Below are positions 11,171-21,641 of a stretch of DNA of 27,727 bases, in pieces. This stretch comes from Gryganskiella cystojenkinii (Eukaryota > Mortierellomycota > Mortierellomycetes > Mortierellales > Mortierellaceae). Location of the stretch: positions 15,024 through 42,750 of the forward strand of contig JAAAIG010000272.1 of assembly GCA_015852425.1 (NCBI GenBank), given 5' to 3'. A program made the translations under genes and the position numbers. The notes beneath the pieces were generated by a model. That model was not told the origin of the DNA, made no database searches, and was given only the letters and a program-made list of their open reading frames with translations. The number at the start of each line of letters is the position of its first letter. Positions within the stretch are counted from its first letter, which is position 1.

Positions 11171-11263
11171 TAAGTAGGGAGGAAATGGCCACGAAGGAGT
11201 CGGGACCTCTTTTTTTTTTTTTCTTCCCTATTTTCTTATATCGTCGAGTTTCTTTTTAGTTCC
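11171..11263. terminator. Short convergent 3' gap between SIN1 and EDE1
   Basis: Only 93 bases separate two opposing stop codons, including a run of about 15 T (around 11208-11222). The two 3' UTRs must share or overlap this stretch. No AATAAA-type hexamer is obvious on the + strand. Confidence 0.5.
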
Positions 11264-14200
11264 TTAAAAGCCACCTCCCTCCAACAAAAAATTGGCTGCC
11301 CTTTCCACGGTATCATAACGTGCCAAGGCATCATTCGCCTGTTGACGGGAAAAGCCCATGTTGATCAACTCATCCACACCGGGCATATCCACCTTGGGAG
11401 GTGCTGGCGCCGTCGAAGACGAGTTATCGCTACTTGAAACTGGGGCCGTTACTGGCGTAGCGGGGACAGGTCTAGGCGAAGGTTGTGGTTGTGGCTGTGG
11501 TTGTGGTGCTGCTCCTGCTCCTTGTGACGTTGGTGGTTGTGAGAATTGAGCCTCGAAATCACCAAAACCATGATCATCTCCAAACGCGTGAGAGGTTGTT
11601 GTAGAGGCATTATTGCCATTGCCGAATCCTCCAAAAGCATCATCCAAGTTGATCGCAGACGTGGAAGAAGGCGCCGAGGCCGGGGCATGTGAGGACGATG
11701 AAGTGTTAAACTCCATATCACCAAAGGATTCCTGACGGAACGGTGTAGAGAAGCTGGCACTGAACGCTGGTGGTGGTGGTCCTCGAGATGAGGGTACTGC
11801 TGCTGCTGCTGAGGATGATGAGGGAGCATTTGTTGAAGATCCAAAAGCAAACGCATCGTCAAATGAAGTCGAGTTGAAATCAAATCCATCGTCGAATCCT
11901 GCCATAGACCGACTCGAGACCGTGCTCGTGACCTTGGGTGCCGTCGACAACTCGACTCCTTTGAATGCAGAGTCGAAATCGTCCAAACCCCCAGAAGAAC
12001 CCCCGAACGAGGATTCAAACTCGCCGAAATCTGCAGAAGTCAGCTTCTTGGTCAAGGACGAACCTGTCGATACAGGAGCAACAGCCGCGGCAGGTGCAGA
12101 GGTTTCAGGTGCAGGTACGGGAGCAGAGGTCGCAACGACAGCATCACTAAAAACATTCTCATCAGCAGTTGACGCAGCAATGGGTTCCTCAGAAGCAGGA
12201 GCGGCAGTCACAGCTGCAATCGACTCAGGAATAGCAGCTGGGCTGGGTTCAGGAGAAGTAATCGAGCTCTTGGCCTGGACAAACGCATCCTCGTTATCAG
12301 AGTCATCTTCTGAGGAATCCTCCTCTGCAGGAGCAACTTCAACAATAGGAGGGAACTCGTCATCGGCTTTGCTGCTGCTGGCAGCAGCATGGAAGGGGGA
12401 AGAGGCCGCACTAAAGTCGTCATCGAATCCAAAGGCACTGACACGCTTGGGCTTTGAAAGGTCCTCTCCGGTCACCTCCTCAATATCGGGGAACTCTTGA
12501 GCGAATGCCTCGGCCGATCGGACGCCATCACCAGAGCCAGTAGCAGCGGCGGGTGCAGCGGTCAAGGCTGAGGAAGGCTTGGCTGCAAATCCAGTAAACG
12601 CAGAATCAAAGTCCATCTTGGTGACTGGAGGCGTGTCCATGGCGGGGAAGGCCATGGCAGCAAAGGGATCCTGCGACACTGGGGGTGAAGTTGGCAGTGC
12701 CTGGCTAGCAGCCAAAGCCAAAGTGTCAGTGATGGGCATCTGTGGCGTCTCTGGGTCAGGCGACTTTGTGACCTCGGGGTGTCCCGCCAAGGTCGCATGA
12801 GCAGCATGAGTCGAGGGAGACCAGAGGTTAGTCTGATCGACAATGGGAGGCGACAAGAGGTTACTGTTGTTGTTGCTTTGCTGATTAGTCTCATCACTGA
12901 CACCGGTAATCGAGGGAGCCTTGGCGCTCATGCCGGTGCCTTGGTGAGGAATGGGCTCAAAGGGAGAAGATCCAGTTCCTTGTCTAGAAATCGACTCGAA
13001 TGGCGACGAGCCAGTCGACTGTCTAGGGATGACATCGAAGGGCGAAGATCCAGTTGATTGGCGACTGATAATTGTCTGTGGGTTTCTCTGAGAGTTCACG
13101 CTGTGGAAGCTTCCTGTAGGGCTACGAAGAGCAGGAGGGATTCCAAACGCTTCCTCAACCTCGGCCTCTGGCGAGGTATGGGCCACAAAAACAGCTGCCG
13201 AAGCTGATGGGGTGGTCGAACCACGGCTGGCTGGTGGAGGTGGAGGTTCCTTGCGTGATCCACGAGGAGCGGGAGGAGGAGGCGGTGCATTTCCAAAAGA
13301 CGGATTAGGCGCAGGCGAAGAGGGTGCGGGTGATGAAGATGAGAGCGATTGGATATCCCTTGCAGCTTGGGCGGCCATCTCGGACTCGTTCTCAATCTCC
13401 TTGATCAACCTTTGCTTGTCTGCATCACTGGTGGTCAATTGACGACGGGCAATCTCGAGCAGGCTCTTCTGGCGACCGGTGTCCTTCTTCTTGGCCTCCA
13501 ACTCCTCTCTCAGCTTTACAGTCTCCTCGTTGTTCTGGCGAAGGCGAGTCCTGATCATGTTGTTTTCCTCCTGATCCTTGTTCAGCGACAAAAGGTATTC
13601 GTCCCTGCTCGAACGTGCGATAGCCAACTCTCGCTCCGAGACGACAAGTTCCTCGCGCAACTTGATCAATTGAGGCTGAATAGTCGACAATGCATTCTCG
13701 AGATCTTTTATCGATTTTCTCTCGTTCTCATGCAAGGTCTTGATCTGGCTCAATCGGATACTGATATCCTGTTTCTGGGCCGAGAGCATTGAAAGGTTGG
13801 TCTCCAGAACTGCGCGCTTGGCCTGCAAATCGCCTGTAACCTTGCCGAGGTTGTTGATCTGGTTCTGCATCGAGGCCAGCTCGCCAGTTTCAGATGTAAT
13901 CTTGCTCGTCAGGTCCTCAGCTCCCATCAAGTCCTTGTCATGAGAGATACCGCTGCTAGAGATCGAGTGGGTAATGGAGGGTCCATCACCTAGGAGATCA
14001 AAAGACTGGCGTCTGAACTGCGGGGCACCTGGAACAGAAGGCATCGTGACACCTAGGTTGAGACAAAAGAAAAAAAAAGAGATATTTCTGTCAATATTCC
14101 ATACACAAAGAGTAGCAAGACCTTAGTTTCATCACATCACTGGTTATAAATACTTACTGCGAACAGGCTCAGACGAGAAGGGAAGCGAGGATGAGAGACG

Positions 14201-16495
14201 GTTCCGGAGAGAAGGAGGAACTAACGAAGCAGGAAGGGTCTTGGGGACGGCAGCTCCAGTGGCATTCTTCCTGTTGATCAAAAACATTGCAACAGCAAAC
14301 TCATCCCGCGATAGGCTTCCAGTTCCAGTGATGTCCGAGAGGTCCCAGATCTGCGCTAAAACAGTCTCGGGCAAACGTGAGTTCATAAAGAACTGACCAG
14401 CCTCTTCACCTATATGGGTCAGAAAATTTGAACTATAAGTGAGTACGCAAGCACTTTTCATAGTCGGACGATATTAATAATTAAAGAAAGCTAGCATACC
14501 TCCAATAACGCCATCGTGATCAGTGTCCAACTTGTCAAAGAATCTGTCAAACTTGGCCTTTTCGTCTGCAGAAATATCCCAGGGTACTTCAGTCGATAAT
14601 GATGGCGCTCCGTAAAGGTTGACGCCACCAGTATTTTGCTTGCCAAGAGGACTGGACGTCATACTGACGGATCCTGTCAACTGACGAGCGACCAATGGGT
14701 TGTGAATGCTCATGTTGTTGCCAGTCGACTGACGAGGGATCGCCTGTGAGCTCATTACTGGAGACGCCATCAGGATGGAAGCCGAGGCAGGTCCAGCACA
14801 GGCTTTCAAGACTGCTGGGGGAAGTTTTGCGGGCAGAGTTTTAATGGAACCATCCATGGTATGTTGAATGTAGTACATGGCGATAGTGAAGTCCGTGATG
14901 TCCAACGATCCTCTTTCCTTGGTGTCCGCCAATGCCCTGTTGAAAATTGGAGTTTCAAAGACGAGAGAGAGCGCGTTGGAGTAGGAGTTTAGAATGTGGA
15001 TGCATAATTGCAAATTATCATGTAATGGCTGGGCTCTGAACGAGTTCAACAAGAACAACTTACCAAATCTGGCTGAGCTTTTCGACGGACAACTTGGATT
15101 TCATAAAAACTTCCCGAGCCTTTTCGCCTTCCAACAGGCCGTTATTGGGTCCACACGCCATAAACATGCCGCCGTATTTCGCTCGATCCTCATTTGTAAC
15201 AGCGGGGTCAGATCCAGTTGATTGAGCAGTGACAGGGGCGGATGTTGAGGTAGTAGCACTGGTAAGTTCAGTAGACTTGGGGCCGGTGATTCCTTCAAAG
15301 TGGGGAAGAGGAGCATCTACAGGAAGCCATTGTGGGAAATGATGTTAGATTGCCATCCTTCATATCAAAAAACTCTGAGTACATCTGTGATCAAGGAAGG
15401 ATTCGTAACCTCTCTTTACCTGTGTTTATCAGAGAGAGCGAGGGGGCCTTTCCGGTTGAGCATGAGCAATAAGCTTGACAGCAATTGAGAATCCTTGCTG
15501 CCCCAGGACGCCCTTGTCTTCACTGTCAGCCAGAACCCAGATCTATCATAATAGTTTTTGCAGTTGAAGAGAGAAAAAAAAAAAAGAGTCAGTGAAGCAG
15601 TCGATCCAGGAGAATTAAACGGGTTTGTTTCTCCAAAGGACGCGCGAATGTACGGAGGCGAGGCATGTATTAATAACAAGTGAGGGTGATTAAAGAATGA
15701 AGAGCACAAAAAGTCGACACAAAAAAATGAGAGCAAAGGCAAACTCGCTGGTTCCGTTGTTTCTCGACAACGGACAAGAGCTCTGGAAGGGAAGGGCTTT
15801 TGTGATCTAGATTTCAGTGTTGAACACAAAAGTAGACAGCAACAGCCGTGGGCATATTGTGTGTTTGTCGTTGGACAACGCTCTGTTCTTTTTGCCGCGG
15901 CGATCGTCTCTCGAAGTTCGAGTTCCAATGTTCATAAAACAACAGTCGCACTTGACAAGCTGCGCCTATCCATGTTGCTGCCTAGTGTCGTGGTCGTAGT
16001 CGTCGGTTGTAGTCGTTGGCAGTGCTCGTTGCTCATGATCGCTCTTCTTTACTGCTTGGTGAGTCGTCTCCGGTAAGCAAGCGCAGAAGTTTTTTTTTTT
16101 TGTTTTGATAGGTTTACCTGGCCCAGGATTTGAGGAGAGAGACCACTCTTGGCGAGGAAGGGAACAGCGTCAGCACCGGTGATGAATCCACTGCCACCGA
16201 CATCCGCAGCAGCCCATAATTGGCCGTATACTTGCTTCTCACGAGCAGACAATGTGATGTCTATTCACAAGAGAAACATGCCAGACAAGAGCCAATGGTG
16301 TTAGTGAACCCACAAAAGAGGAAGCCCAAATGAAAGCCAACGGTTGAAACGCTACACACTTCAAGCGCAAAAACAAAGGAGTCTGTTTGTGTGCATGTGA
16401 AGTAAAGAGATAAAAAGAGAGTGTAATGGAGCATTACTTTGACGACGGACAGTGCCAGTACCGTCGCGAGTGATGGGACTTCCGAATGAAGCCAT
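11264..16495 (-). CDS. EDE1: Ede1/Eps15-like endocytic scaffold (three EH domains, coiled coil, UBA), frame break in EH1
   Basis: Minus-strand exons in reading order: 16495..16438, 16260..16118, 15542..15420, 15316..15064, 14936..14500, 14409..14158, 14052..11264; all introns GT-AG. If one base is allowed for in exon 3, the product is about 1351 residues. EH1 is about 22-110 (SGFITGADA, QIWVLADSEDKG), EH2 about 150-235 (QIWALADTKERGSLD) and EH3 about 308-405, with a full EF-hand loop DTDHDGVIGGEE. A coiled coil follows (about 466-660), then a Pro/Ser/Asp-rich region and a C-terminal UBA (VDELINMGFSRQQANDAL). Ede1 is an early-arriving scaffold of clathrin-mediated endocytosis; EH domains bind NPF peptides and UBA binds ubiquitin. 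Exon 3 is 123 nt, but its flanking phases require 1 mod 3, so the frame breaks near 15450-15458: KLIAHAQ is read in one frame and GKAPSLSLINT in another. Eight [LIVM]xxQxTG motifs suggest control by Ark1/Prk1-type kinases. Confidence 0.92.
12932..13069 (-). repeat. 39-bp coding tandem repeat (13-residue unit RQSTGSSPF...I) in EDE1
   Basis: Four successive motifs ISRQSTG, IPRQSTG, ISRQGTG and IPHQGTG place their Thr at about residues 756, 769, 782 and 795, exactly 13 residues apart. The units SSPFDV, SSPFES and SSPFEP fill the gaps. The DNA repeats with a 39-bp period. Confidence 0.85.
15543..16117 (-). other. 575-nt intron 2 of EDE1
   Basis: It is bounded by donor GTAAAC at 16117 and acceptor ATAG at 15543, joining LSPQILGQ to IWVLADSEDKG within EH1. 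It is about five times the gene's other introns. It contains a long frame on the minus strand (15416-15928) that runs through the intron into exon 3 in the wrong frame; I see no RNA gene. Confidence 0.75.
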
Positions 16496-17095
16496 GGTTC
16501 GGTTCAGAGAACAAAACTCTTTTGAGAACGAAGACAGACGGAGGAGTAGTAGAGTTGTGTGAAGATGGAGAGTTAAGGAAGAGAGAAAGAGGTGTGACGT
16601 GTGAATGGACAGTAGGAGTGAAAAACAGCTTTGTCTCTCTGATAGCGAGGTAAAATGGAAGCAGAATGTTGATGTGACGAAGAAGAAGAAGGGGGAAGGA
16701 CAGAAGGGAAGGCAGAGGATGCAGAAGAGTGAGCGAGTGACGAGAGAGAGGAGATGAAGGGAAAAGTAATGAGGAGAAAGACGTAATTTCAATGCGAAAA
16801 AAAGAAGGGAGCAACCGTCCTCCGGCAAAACGAAACAGCCCTCACAGAAAACGACACCCAGGGCAAAACGCGCTCGTTCCTTTGACTTTAAGATATCAGT
16901 CGGAGAACAATGGAAACCTCTACTAAAATAATCGACAACAGACAAGACTCTCTTGCAGCGGACAGGGAGCACCTTGTCTCTGTTCCTGCATTGGATGCCA
17001 TCCCTTTCATTCAATGACACTGACATGCATTTGAACACACCTTGGGCCACAGAAGGGACAAAGACGAGAACTCTGTGGCCAGTCTGGCTGGCACC

Positions 17096-17115
17096 ACGTA
17101 CGATTTTTCGTACGT
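17096..17115. promoter_or_regulatory. Perfect inverted repeat with 4-base loop
   Basis: ACGTACGATTTTTCGTACGT: perfect 8-bp arms ACGTACGA/TCGTACGT around TTTT. It lies 178 bases before the STE14 start. It could be a binding site for a dimeric regulator; the factor is unknown. Confidence 0.5.
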
Positions 17116-17132
17116 ATATTGAGGCTGTGGGT

Positions 17133-17138
17133 CACGTG
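17133..17138. promoter_or_regulatory. CACGTG E-box
   Basis: The palindromic hexamer CACGTG (within GTCACGTG) stands 18 bases right of the inverted repeat and 155 bases before the STE14 ATG. Fungal bHLH factors of the Cbf1/Pho4 type bind this core; use here is inferred. Confidence 0.45.
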
Positions 17139-17292
17139 TGAATTGCCACCATTTAAGAAAAACGATTTCTGAAGAGAATGTCGTCCCTTTCGTGACATCT
17201 GCATCAGTTCATCTCAATTCCCCAACACCTAATCACACACAGACACACGCACAGACACACTCACCCCCTCCCCCTCTCTCTAATTCACAATC

Positions 17293-18463
17293 ATGGAGTC
17301 CTTACAGTCACCACCTACTGAACCACTACTCGCACAGGAGGACACTCAGGAACGCAATGAAGCAACGACTACCTCAGCACCGTCAACGACCACGCGATCA
17401 TTCACGAGATCATCCCTCTCTGAGACAGCCCATGCTCATCTTCTCAGTAACAACAATGTCAACCGCAGCATACATGAATCCATCACCGACATTCGTCTCT
17501 TTGATGGCGAAAACTCTCCCCAAAACATTGCCGTCTATGGGTTCGGTCTCGGAGGACTCTTTGGCGCCAGTGTCGTCCTCGCGACCGTGGTCAAGACCTC
17601 GATCCCCCAGTTCTGGCTCTTCTTGGCCGCCCTCGGTGTCTTTCATGCGTTGGAGTATATCGCTATTGCGCTTTTCAATCCCACGAAACTAAAGCTCGAC
17701 TGTAAGTGTTTTGTGATCCTCTAATTCCTGGTATTTCTGGAAAGAGAGGAATAATGAAAAGGAAAGGGGCGAGTTCATTTCAGGTCACCAATTCGTTTCA
17801 GAGCCTGGTTTAATCATTATTGGCTCTCTATGGTTCTATTAACACACAGCGACTCTTTTTTTTTTTTTTTATTGCAAAAAAAAATTTAGCCTTCTTGTTG
17901 AACCACAGTCCGGAATACACGATGGCTACAGCAAGCGGGATCACAGAGTTTTTGATCGAGCTCTATTTCTTCCCTCAACTCAAAAGCTGGGGCTGGATCA
18001 ACAAGATTGGACTATGCCTGGTCATTGTCGGCCAGATCGCAAGGACGCTCGCCATGTTCTCGGCTAAATCCAACTTTTCGCATCACGTCGAGTTTTACAA
18101 GGAGGACCACCATGTCTTGGTCACTGATGGTATCTACAGGTAATGTTATTACACAGGGACCTCGCACGCTGATCTTTCTTTGGGGCAACTCTACTGTGTT
18201 TATATACTGACTCTACGTGTTTATCATCTTTTTCCGACTATAGCATCTTGAGACACCCCTCGTACTTTGGATTCTACTATTGGGCTTTGGGATCACAGTT
18301 GATGATGATGAACCCAATCTGCCTGATCGGGTTTGCAGGCGCACTCCACCACTTTTTCTCAGAGAGAATCGACTATGAAGAAAAGTTGTTGGTCCGGTTC
18401 TTTGGTCAGGACTATCGTGATTACCAGGCCAGGACCAAGACAGGATTACCCCTGATCAAGTAA
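17293..18463 (+). CDS. STE14: Protein-S-isoprenylcysteine O-methyltransferase (Ste14/ICMT)
   Basis: Exons join(17293..17701, 17890..18139, 18244..18463), GT-AG, 292 residues. It methylates the prenylated C-terminal cysteine of CaaX proteins (Ras, Rho, mating factors) using S-adenosylmethionine in the ER membrane. The family core is intact: SFLLNHSPEYTMA (137-149), an internal hydrophobic segment, VTDGIYSILRHPSYFGF with RHPSY at 223-227, a second hydrophobic stretch ending in NP, and the C-terminal block ERIDYEEKLLVRFFGQDYRDY. Two hydrophobic segments lie N-terminal to this (about 80-130). The first ~75 residues are a hydrophilic Ser/Thr-rich extension, which makes it longer than yeast Ste14 (239). 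Two A-rich AATAAA-like hexamers directly follow the stop (from 18465). Confidence 0.96.
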
Positions 18464-18904
18464 AAATAAAAGTGGCTGTGTAAAAAATAAACCATGTTTG
18501 TTCGGATAGAATGAATGATCCTCGTCTGCAGATCCACACTTCAGGATCCGGTTACTTACGGGGTATAGTGATTTATTTGTGTTGCATCGTTGCATCGTGT
18601 CAATCGTCCAGTCCAACAGACCGTCGGCTCGTCAAAAAATCAAAATCAAAAATAGACACTGCATTCCCGCCCTGCCAAAAAAGAAAGAAAAAAGGAGCGT
18701 CCCCCGTCGACGTCTTGTTCATCATTCGCCACCATCTTGTTGCTCTCTCTTTTACTTCATCCTCATCCTCCCTATTTGTCTTTTCTTTGTTCCGTGTGTT
18801 AATCGTCTTCTTGATTACCCACTCTCTCTCCTTCTTTCCACAGCAATATATTTTTTCTTGTCTCCACATCTCCATCTCCTGTGCCAATCGATAATCCCAT
18901 CATC
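18464..18904. promoter_or_regulatory. STE14 3' region and promoter of the TM9 gene
   Basis: 441 bases without a gene. The first ~40 bases hold AATAAA-type signals for STE14. The right half is C/T-rich with a TATATT stretch near 18846, followed by the leader of the next gene. Confidence 0.55.
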
Positions 18905-21641
18905 ATGGTGCTCCGTCTGACCGCGCGTGCCTTGGCCATCTCGGCCATCCTCTCGCCTCTTTTGCTCTCGGTCACCCAGGCCTTTTACCTCCCCGGAGTT
19001 GCACCCACAGAATACCAAATGGGAGATGATGTCAAGCTCATGGTCAATGCCCTCACCCCCGGTTACAGCAAAGGCACCGTCAAGTCTGTCATTCCCTATG
19101 ATTACTATGACAAGGACTTTAACTTTTGTGAACCTGCTGAGGAGAAGGCCCAGTCAGAGTCCCTCGGAAGTATCCTCTTTGGTGATCGTATCTGGACCTC
19201 GCCTTTCAGGGTACATTCTTTGCTATTTGTTACTTTCACTACTCTCAACAAAAAAAGAAAGAGATGACAATCACTGCTAAATCCCTCACACTAACATGTT
19301 CTCTCCAAATCAATGAAATCTCGACAAATTAGCTCAACATGCTCAAGAATGTCTCCTGCAAGAGTCTCTGTACCAGTAAGGTCACCAAGGAACAGGCCGT
19401 CTTTATTAACTCCAGGATCAAGGAGAACTACATGGTCAACTGGCTGGTCGATGGCTTGCCCGTCGGTCACTCCATCCTGCGGGATTCAGGCGTTACTGAG
19501 TACACGATTGGTTTCCCACTTGGAAGAGATGAGGGCAAGGATCCTAGTCTGAACAACCACTACCAGATCACGGTCGATTACCATCACAACATCGAAAAGG
19601 CTTCTTACAGGGTCGTCGGTATCAATGTTGAACCCTCCAGGTATGAGATACGGCGTTTGCTATCACGTCGGTTGATACCCTTGACTTTGATGCCTTGCGT
19701 CTTTTAGTTCTCTTTTTCAATTCTTTGCTCTCGGAATTGAGTTCTACGCCCTCCCATCATATTAATCATGATCAGGACTTGAGGAGAACACGAGGAGTGA
19801 GCGAACAGGACAAATGAAATTGAACGCCCTTCATTCCTCAATTTTGGATTGTTGCACAGGAAAGAAGAGAACCAAGGGAGAAGGAAACGGCAGCCTGGAT
19901 CAGCAACATCAAGGAAAAACAATGGCAAATGATTCTGGCTTCAAACCTTGACTGACGATAACATGGCATCTCATGGACATTGGAGAGATCGTAAACAAGT
20001 TTTCAAAAGATTAACAGGAGGCGCGCATCTACTTTTGCGGTAGATACTCCTTTACAGACAATTGACATCCTGACTCTTTTATTTTCTTCAACTTTTGATG
20101 TAGTTTCGCAGGCCCTACGACTGACACCCCCGAGTGTGGCATTTTGGAGGCTGATCAGGCGCCTCCTGTTCACTTGAACGAACATGCTGAAAACTCAGTC
20201 TCCTACACTTATTCTGTCAGCTGGAACGTAAGTATATCACCCTCTTCCGATCATTCTGTGACAATGTTGATGTCTATGAGCTGGGATTTTCTTGTGATTC
20301 GGTTCTAACTAGGATAACTTCTTTCGTTATTGCCAAACTCGTAGCTGGTCGAGAAGGCCTGGGCGACTCGTTGGGACAAGTACTTGATGGTAGGCGAACC
20401 CAGGATCCACTGGTTCTCGTTGGTCAACTCTATCATCATTGTCCTTTTCCTCACCGGTATGGTCGCCATGATCCTCCTCAGAGCGTTGCATAAGGATATC
20501 TCTCGTTACAACCAGTTGGAGGCTCAGGAGGATATTCAGGAGGATTTCGGCTGGAAATTGGTCCACGGCGATGTCTTTAGAACCCCCGCCTACCCAATGT
20601 TGTTGTCAATCATTGTCGGTAACGGAGCTCAGATGTTCCTCATGGCCGCAGTCACGATCGTCTTTGCTGCTCTGGGTTTCCTCTCGCCTTCAAACCGTGG
20701 ATCACTTGCCACTGTAATGATTGTCTTTTACATGTTCTTTGGCGTTGTTGCTGGATTCGTCTCGGCTCGCATGTACAAAATGTTTGGAGGAGAGGCCTGG
20801 AAGCTGAACGTCTTTGGAACCGCCTTCTTGTTCCCCTCGTAAGTTGATCAACTAGAATGATCTTGGTTGTTATGATCTATGTTTTTATGCCATTTGGAAT
20901 GGAATTTGAGTGTTATCGACTAACTTAAATTACACCTCTATGTAATTATTATTTTTTTCTTCCTTGGCATGCCTTAGGGTCATTTTTGGAGCATTCTTGG
21001 TCCTCAACTTTTTCTTGATCAGCGCTGAATCCTCTGGCGCTGTCCCGTTCGGTACCATGGTCGGTTTGGTCGCTCTCTGGTTCTTGGTCTCGACCCCTCT
21101 GTCCGTGATCGGTTCCTACATGGGATTCCAACGCCCCAAGATTGAGCATCCTGTTCGTGCGAACCAGATCCCTCGTCAGATCCCCGACCAAGCCTTTTAC
21201 TTGCGTCCTTTCCCCTCGATGATGATTGGCGGTATCTTGCCCTTTGGCGCCATCTTCATCGAGTTGTATTTCATTCTGAGCTCGATCTGGTTCCACAAGA
21301 TCTACTATGTCTTTGGATTCCTGTTCTTGGTCTTTGGTATCTTGATCTTGACCTGCGCTGAGGTCACGATCCTGATGTGCTACTTCCATCTTTGTGCAGA
21401 GGACTATCACTGGTGGTGGAGAGCGTTCTGCACCAGTGGCGCGTCGGCTTTGTACATTTTCTTGTACAGTGTTCAGTATTATTTCTCGGCTTTGCAGTTG
21501 GGGTCTTTTACGTCGATGGTTCTTTACTTTGGATGGACTGCGGTCATGAGCTTGATGTTCTTTGTGCTCTCTGGCTCAATTGGCTTCTTTTCGACCTTTT
21601 TCTTTGTCCGCAAGATCTATGGCAGCATCAAGATCGATTAA
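18905..21641 (+). CDS. Transmembrane 9 superfamily (EMP70/nonaspanin) protein
   Basis: Exons join(18905..19210, 19333..19640, 20104..20227, 20345..20838, 20978..21641), GT-AG, 631 residues, the usual family length. An N-terminal signal peptide ends near SVTQA, followed by FYLPGVAPTEYQMGD, the typical first motif of mature TM9 proteins. The lumenal domain has conserved CKSLC and YHIT-like blocks. It is followed by WATRWDKYL and nine hydrophobic segments (from about residue 285), including HWFSLVNSIIIVLFLTGMV. The C-terminus KIYGSIKID carries the KxD-type COPI retrieval signal known from this family. Members reside in Golgi and endosomes and act in sorting of membrane proteins, adhesion and metal homeostasis. 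It most resembles the TM9SF2/4 group by its first motif and tail; the exact subtype is not settled. Intron 2 is long (463 nt). Confidence 0.95.

Larger units (their letters stand above)
16496..17292. promoter_or_regulatory. Divergent promoter between EDE1 and STE14
   Basis: 797 bases between opposing start codons with no believable gene. Near EDE1 it is purine-rich on + (pyrimidine-rich leader for the - strand gene, about 16500-16800). Near STE14 there is a palindrome, an E-box and a CA-rich leader (about 17233-17270). Confidence 0.6.

Noticed and set aside
15420..15542. Explaining the EDE1 exon 3 phase problem by a tiny intron or shifted splice site
   Set aside because: No GT lies between the last in-frame EH codons and the frame change, and the alternative frames hit stop codons (TGA within exon 3, or TGA just after the next acceptor).
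15416..15928. 170-codon minus-strand frame overlapping EDE1 exon 3
   Set aside because: It runs through intron 2 and reads exon 3 out of the EH frame; composition is not protein-like.
17890..21641. STE14 and the TM9 gene as one functional unit
   Set aside because: They are separate transcription units 441 bp apart with their own signals; adjacency alone does not support a shared function.
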